Shown piece after piece: positions 60,597 to 64,000 of a DNA stretch of 64,000 bases. The stretch is from Catellatospora methionotrophica (GTDB lineage Bacteria > Actinomycetota > Actinomycetes > Mycobacteriales > Micromonosporaceae). Both the position numbers and the translations under genes were made by a program. The DNA is taken from the NCBI RefSeq assembly GCF_011297335.1, contig NZ_JAAOTJ010000004.1:248001-312000 (forward strand), given 5' to 3'. A model generated the notes under the pieces. The model worked only from the letters and a program-made list of their open reading frames with translations. It did not search any database and had not been told where the DNA came from. The stretch's first letter is position 1. Every line of letters starts with the position of its first letter.

Positions 60597-61315
60597 CAGC
60601 GCCGCAGAAGTCGGTGGACGTGTTCGACGACAAGACCCGGGAGCTGGCGCGCGAGATCGTCGCGCGCTTCCCGGAGGGCAAGGAGCGCTCGGCACTGCTG
60701 CCGATGCTGCACCTGGTCCAGTCGGTCGAGGGGTACGTCTCCCCGGCCGGCGTCTCGTTCTGCGCCGAGCAGCTCAACCTGACCAAGGCCCAGGTCGGCG
60801 CGGTCGCCACCTTCTACACCATGTACAAGCGCCGCCCGACCGGCGAGTACCTGGTCAGCGTCTGCACCAACACCCTGTGCAACGTGCTCGGCGGGCAGGA
60901 GGTCTACGACACGCTGTCGGAGACCCTGGGCGTCGGCCACGACGAGACCACCGAGGACGGCAAGATCACGCTGGAGCACGCCGAGTGCCTCGCCGCGTGT
61001 GACTACGCCCCGGTGCTCACCGTCAACTACGACTTCTTCGACAACGTGACCCCGGAGAGCGCGCTCGACGTGGTCGGCAAGCTCAAGTCCGGGCAGCGGC
61101 CGATGCCGACCCGCGGCGCGCGGCTGTGCTCGTTGAAGGAGACGGCGTTGCAGCTGGCGGGCTTCGCCGACGAGCGCGAGGGCGCGGTCGCCGACGGCCC
61201 GGCGGGAGATTCCACCCTGCGCGGCGTACGCCTGGCGCAGCAGCACGGGATCAGCCCGGCCGGTTTCGACATCAACACGCCCATCCCGACTCCCTCGAAG
61301 GAGGCGGCGAAGTGA
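60593..61315 (+). CDS. nuoE: NADH-quinone oxidoreductase subunit E
   Basis: A 240-residue thioredoxin-like subunit with a 2Fe-2S cluster (N1a). The four ligands lie in VCTNTLCNV and [13 protein letters not shown]-terminal extension of about 80 residues beyond the usual core is typical of actinomycete NuoE. It sits with NuoF in the NADH-oxidising module. It overlaps nuoD and nuoF by four bases each. Confidence 0.96.
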   Translation: MTAPQKSVDVFDDKTRELAREIVARFPEGKERSALLPMLHLVQSVEGYVSPAGVSFCAEQLNLTKAQVGAVATFYTMYKRRPTGEYLVSVCTNTLCNVLGGQEVYDTLSETLGVGHDETTEDGKITLEHAECLAACDYAPVLTVNYDFFDNVTPESALDVVGKLKSGQRPMPTRGARLCSLKETALQLAGFADEREGAVADGPAGDSTLRGVRLAQQHGISPAGFDINTPIPTPSKEAAK

Positions 61316-62628
61316 GCACTCCGAGTGCCGGCACCCTGGCCAAGCTCACCCCTGTCCTCACCAAGCGCTGGCTGTCCCCCGACGCCTGGCGCCTCGACGT
61401 GTACGAGCGCCTGGACGGTTACGCCGCCCTGCGCAAGGCGCTGGCCGTGCACCCCGACGACCTGATCGCCCTGATCAAGGACTCCGGTCTGCGCGGCCGC
61501 GGCGGCGCGGGCTTCCCGACCGGGCTCAAGTGGGGCTTCATCCCGCAGAACGACGGCAAGCCGCACTACCTGGTCGTCAACGCGGACGAGGGCGAGCCGG
61601 GCACCTGCAAGGACCTGCCGCTGATGTCGCACGACCCGCACTCGCTGGTCGAGGGCGTCATCATCGCCTCGTACGCGATCCGCGCCAACCGCGCCTACAT
61701 CTACATCCGTGGTGAGGCCGTGCAGGCCGCGCGGCGGCTGCGGCACGCGGTGGCCGAGGCCTACAAGGCCGGCTACCTCGGCAAGAACATCCTGGGCACC
61801 GGGTACGACCTCGACCTGGTGGTGCACTCGGGCGCGGGTGCGTACATCTGCGGCGAGGAGACGGCGCTGCTGGACTCGCTGGAGGGCTTCCGCGGCCAGC
61901 CTCGGCTGCGCCCGCCGTTCCCGGCGACGCACGGCCTCTACGCCAGCCCCACCGTCGTCAACAACGTGGGCACCATCGCCAGCGTGCCGTACATCGTGCT
62001 GGGCGGGGCCGCCTGGTGGAAGACGATGGGCACCGAGAAGTCGTCCGGCCCGATGATCTACTCGTTGTCCGGCCGGGTGAAGAACCCGGGCCAGTACGAG
62101 TGCTCGATGGGCATCACGCTGCGCGAGCTGATCGAGCTGGCGGGCGGCATGCAGGACGGCCACCAGCTGCGCTTCTGGACCCCGGGCGGCTCGTCGACGC
62201 CGCTGCTGACCGGTGACCACATCGACACCGCGATGGACTTCGAGTCGGTCGCGGCGGCGGGCTCGATCCTGGGCACCACCGCCGTGCAGCTGTTCAGCGA
62301 CCAGGACTGCCCGGTCTACGCGACGTACCGGTGGCTGGAGTTCTACCACCACGAGTCGTGTGGCAAGTGCACCCCGTGCCGCGAGGGCAACTACTGGATG
62401 GTGCGGGTCTACCGCCGCATCCTGTCCGGCGAGGGCACGCTCGAGGACCTGGACACGCTGCTGGACACCGCGGCCAACATCCTGGGCCGCTCCTTCTGCG
62501 GTCTCGGGGACGGCGCGACCAGCCCGGTGACCTCCTCCCTGCAGTACTTCAAGCAGGACTACCTGGACTACATCGAGGGTCGCAAGGCGCCGAAGCTCAG
62601 CGCCCACGCCCTGGCAGGAGCGCACTGA
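61312..62628 (+). CDS. nuoF: NADH-quinone oxidoreductase subunit F
   Basis: A 438-residue subunit that oxidises NADH. The NADH/FMN loop is [19 protein letters not shown] is held near [12 protein letters not shown], and [17 protein letters not shown] follows. The N3 4Fe-4S cluster ligands are in [12 protein letters not shown] and [11 protein letters not shown] start overlapping the nuoE stop; two bases separate it from nuoG. Confidence 0.97.
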   Translation: MSTPSAGTLAKLTPVLTKRWLSPDAWRLDVYERLDGYAALRKALAVHPDDLIALIKDSGLRGRGGAGFPTGLKWGFIPQNDGKPHYLVVNADEGEPGTCKDLPLMSHDPHSLVEGVIIASYAIRANRAYIYIRGEAVQAARRLRHAVAEAYKAGYLGKNILGTGYDLDLVVHSGAGAYICGEETALLDSLEGFRGQPRLRPPFPATHGLYASPTVVNNVGTIASVPYIVLGGAAWWKTMGTEKSSGPMIYSLSGRVKNPGQYECSMGITLRELIELAGGMQDGHQLRFWTPGGSSTPLLTGDHIDTAMDFESVAAAGSILGTTAVQLFSDQDCPVYATYRWLEFYHHESCGKCTPCREGNYWMVRVYRRILSGEGTLEDLDTLLDTAANILGRSFCGLGDGATSPVTSSLQYFKQDYLDYIEGRKAPKLSAHALAGAH

Positions 62629-62630
62629 CT

Positions 62631-64000
62631 ATGAGCCAGGAAGTACAGAAGCACACCGACACCGTCACCCTGTCCATCGACGGCATCGAGGTGACCGCGC
62701 CCAAGGGCGAGCTGGTCATCCGCACCGCCGAGCGGCTGGGCATCGACATCCCGCGGTTCTGCGACCACCCGCTGCTGGCCCCGGCCGGCGCCTGCCGCCA
62801 GTGCCTGGTGGACGTGGAGGGCCAGCGCAAGCCGGTCGCCTCGTGCACCCAGACGGTCGCCGACGGCATGGTGGTGCGTACGCAGCTCACCTCCGAGGTC
62901 GCCCGCAAGGCCCAGGAGGGTGTGATGGAGCTGCTGCTCATCAACCACCCGCTGGACTGCCCCATGTGCGACAAGGGCGGCGAGTGCCCGCTGCAGAACC
63001 AGGCGATGCAGGTCGGCCGCCCGGAGTCGCGCTTCCGCGAGGAGAAGCGCGAGTACCAGAAGCCGATCAACATCTCGGCGCAGGTGCTGCTCGACCGCGA
63101 GCGCTGCGTGCTCTGCCAGCGCTGCACCCGGTTCTCCGAGGAGATCGCGGGCGACAAGTTCATCGACCTGATGGACCGGTCGTCGGCCGAGCAGATCGGC
63201 ATCTACCGCGACGCCTCGTTCGGGCACTCCCACGAGCACGGCACGATCGACGAGCTGGCCTACGACCAGGACGACCCGGAGTCCGGCGACGTCCCGTTCA
63301 ACTCCTACTTCTCGGGCAACACGATCCAGATCTGCCCGGTCGGCGCACTCACCAGCGAGCAGTACCGCTTCCGTGCCCGGCCGTTCGACCTGGTGTCCTC
63401 GCCGAGCAAGTGCGAGCACTGCGCGTCGGGCTGCGACATGCGCACCGACCACCGCCGCGGCAAGGTGCTGCGCCGGCTGGCCGGTAACGACCCGCAGGTC
63501 AACGAGGAGTGGAACTGCGACAAGGGCCGGTGGGGCTTCCGCTACGCCACCGCCTTCGACCGGCTCACCACCCCGCTGGTGCGCGACAAGGAGACCGGCG
63601 AGCTGCGCGAGGCCTCCTGGACCGAGGCGATCACCGTCGCGGCCGAGGGCCTGCGGGCGGCGCGGGACGGCGCGTACGGCGTCGGCGTGCTGACCGGCGG
63701 CCGGCTGACCGTCGAGGACGCGTATGCGTACGCGAAGTTCACCCGGATCGTGCTGGCCAGCAACGACATCGACTTCCGGGCCCGCCCGCTGTCGGCGGAG
63801 GAGGCCGGGTTCCTGGCGTCGTCGGTCGTCGGCGAGCAGGCGGTCACCTACACCGATTTGGAGCAGGCCAAGCACGTGGTGCTGGTCGGCTTCGAGCCGG
63901 AGGAGGAGAGCCCGATCATCCTGCTCCGCCTGCGCAAGGCGGCGGCCAAGGGCAAGCTCAAGGTCACCTCGGTGGCCCCGTTCCTGACCCGCGGCACGGA
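62631..64000 (+). CDS. nuoG: NADH-quinone oxidoreductase subunit G (3' end outside the window)
   Basis: The first 456 codons of the Fe-S subunit of complex I; the frame stays open to the window edge. The N-terminal 2Fe-2S domain has RFCDHPLL and [11 protein letters not shown] His/Cys-type 4Fe-4S site lies in [18 protein letters not shown], and further clusters are at [10 protein letters not shown] with QICPVGAL and at CEHCASGCD. The molybdopterin-oxidoreductase-like domain begins after about residue 255. Subunits H to N should follow beyond the window. Confidence 0.97.
   Translation, partial: MSQEVQKHTDTVTLSIDGIEVTAPKGELVIRTAERLGIDIPRFCDHPLLAPAGACRQCLVDVEGQRKPVASCTQTVADGMVVRTQLTSEVARKAQEGVMELLLINHPLDCPMCDKGGECPLQNQAMQVGRPESRFREEKREYQKPINISAQVLLDRERCVLCQRCTRFSEEIAGDKFIDLMDRSSAEQIGIYRDASFGHSHEHGTIDELAYDQDDPESGDVPFNSYFSGNTIQICPVGALTSEQYRFRARPFDLVSSPSKCEHCASGCDMRTDHRRGKVLRRLAGNDPQVNEEWNCDKGRWGFRYATAFDRLTTPLVRDKETGELREASWTEAITVAAEGLRAARDGAYGVGVLTGGRLTVEDAYAYAKFTRIVLASNDIDFRARPLSAEEAGFLASSVVGEQAVTYTDLEQAKHVVLVGFEPEEESPIILLRLRKAAAKGKLKVTSVAPFLTRGT

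Overview
The window reads as chromosomal DNA of a high-GC filamentous actinomycete, most likely Micromonosporaceae or a close relative. The signs are strong G/C bias at third codon positions, frequent GTG starts, secreted cellulases with Ser/Pro linkers and CBM2 domains, a BldC-type regulator, and menaquinone made by the futalosine route. Much of the gene order resembles the core chromosome of Streptomyces (hemL-ccs, mqn genes, menG, nuo). That comparison is from memory and no search was run.

Layout. (1) 1-15 kb is a plant-polymer and accessory zone: two tandem GH74 xyloglucanase-type genes, small membrane and regulatory genes, a LuxR-type ATPase regulator, a PP2C phosphatase, tRNA-Lys, a large repeat-bearing DNRLRE-type secreted protein, and a CBM2-GH6 cellulase preceded by two CebR-like operators. 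An AT-richer stretch with no clear gene lies at about 14.56-14.89 kb. (2) 15-24.5 kb holds protease II, then a forward run of FAD oxidoreductase, hemL, histidine phosphatase, tlpA/resA-like, ccdA, resB and ccsB (haem supply and cytochrome c maturation). (3) 24.5-38.8 kb holds a GNAT enzyme, a lipoprotein, the UbiD/UbiA/UbiX trio of late menaquinone synthesis, an unrecognised helical protein, BldC, an Lrp regulator with a Cds1-like cysteine desulfidase, a DEAD-box helicase with a Gly-Asp-Arg-Pro repeat tail, an NlpC/P60 hydrolase and mqnE. (4) 38.8-43.1 kb is a cobalamin riboswitch with btuFCD, then an exported PLP aminotransferase-like lipoprotein. (5) 43-52.7 kb holds a HelD-type helicase, an ArsR-type regulator, mqnA, two tandem serine hydrolases and paaABCDE. 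(6) 52.8-64 kb holds mqnC, a membrane-anchored protein, menG, a menJ-like reductase and nuoABCDEFG (nuoG runs off the end).

How the genes fit together. MqnA, MqnC, MqnE, the UbiA/UbiD/UbiX set, MenG and a MenJ-like reductase make and finish menaquinone, the quinone reduced by the Nuo complex. HemL and the Ccs genes supply haem and cytochromes for the same chain. Only mqnB and mqnD of the futalosine route are missing from the window. The menJ-nuo promoter region carries a Rex-like operator and an iron-box-like palindrome, suggesting redox and iron control.

Other regulatory signals: a recurring TAnnnT -10 element 6-9 bases before start codons (leaderless transcription), a LexA/SOS-box-like site overlapping a promoter before the FAD oxidoreductase, and four related intergenic palindromes that look like a dispersed terminator-type repeat family.
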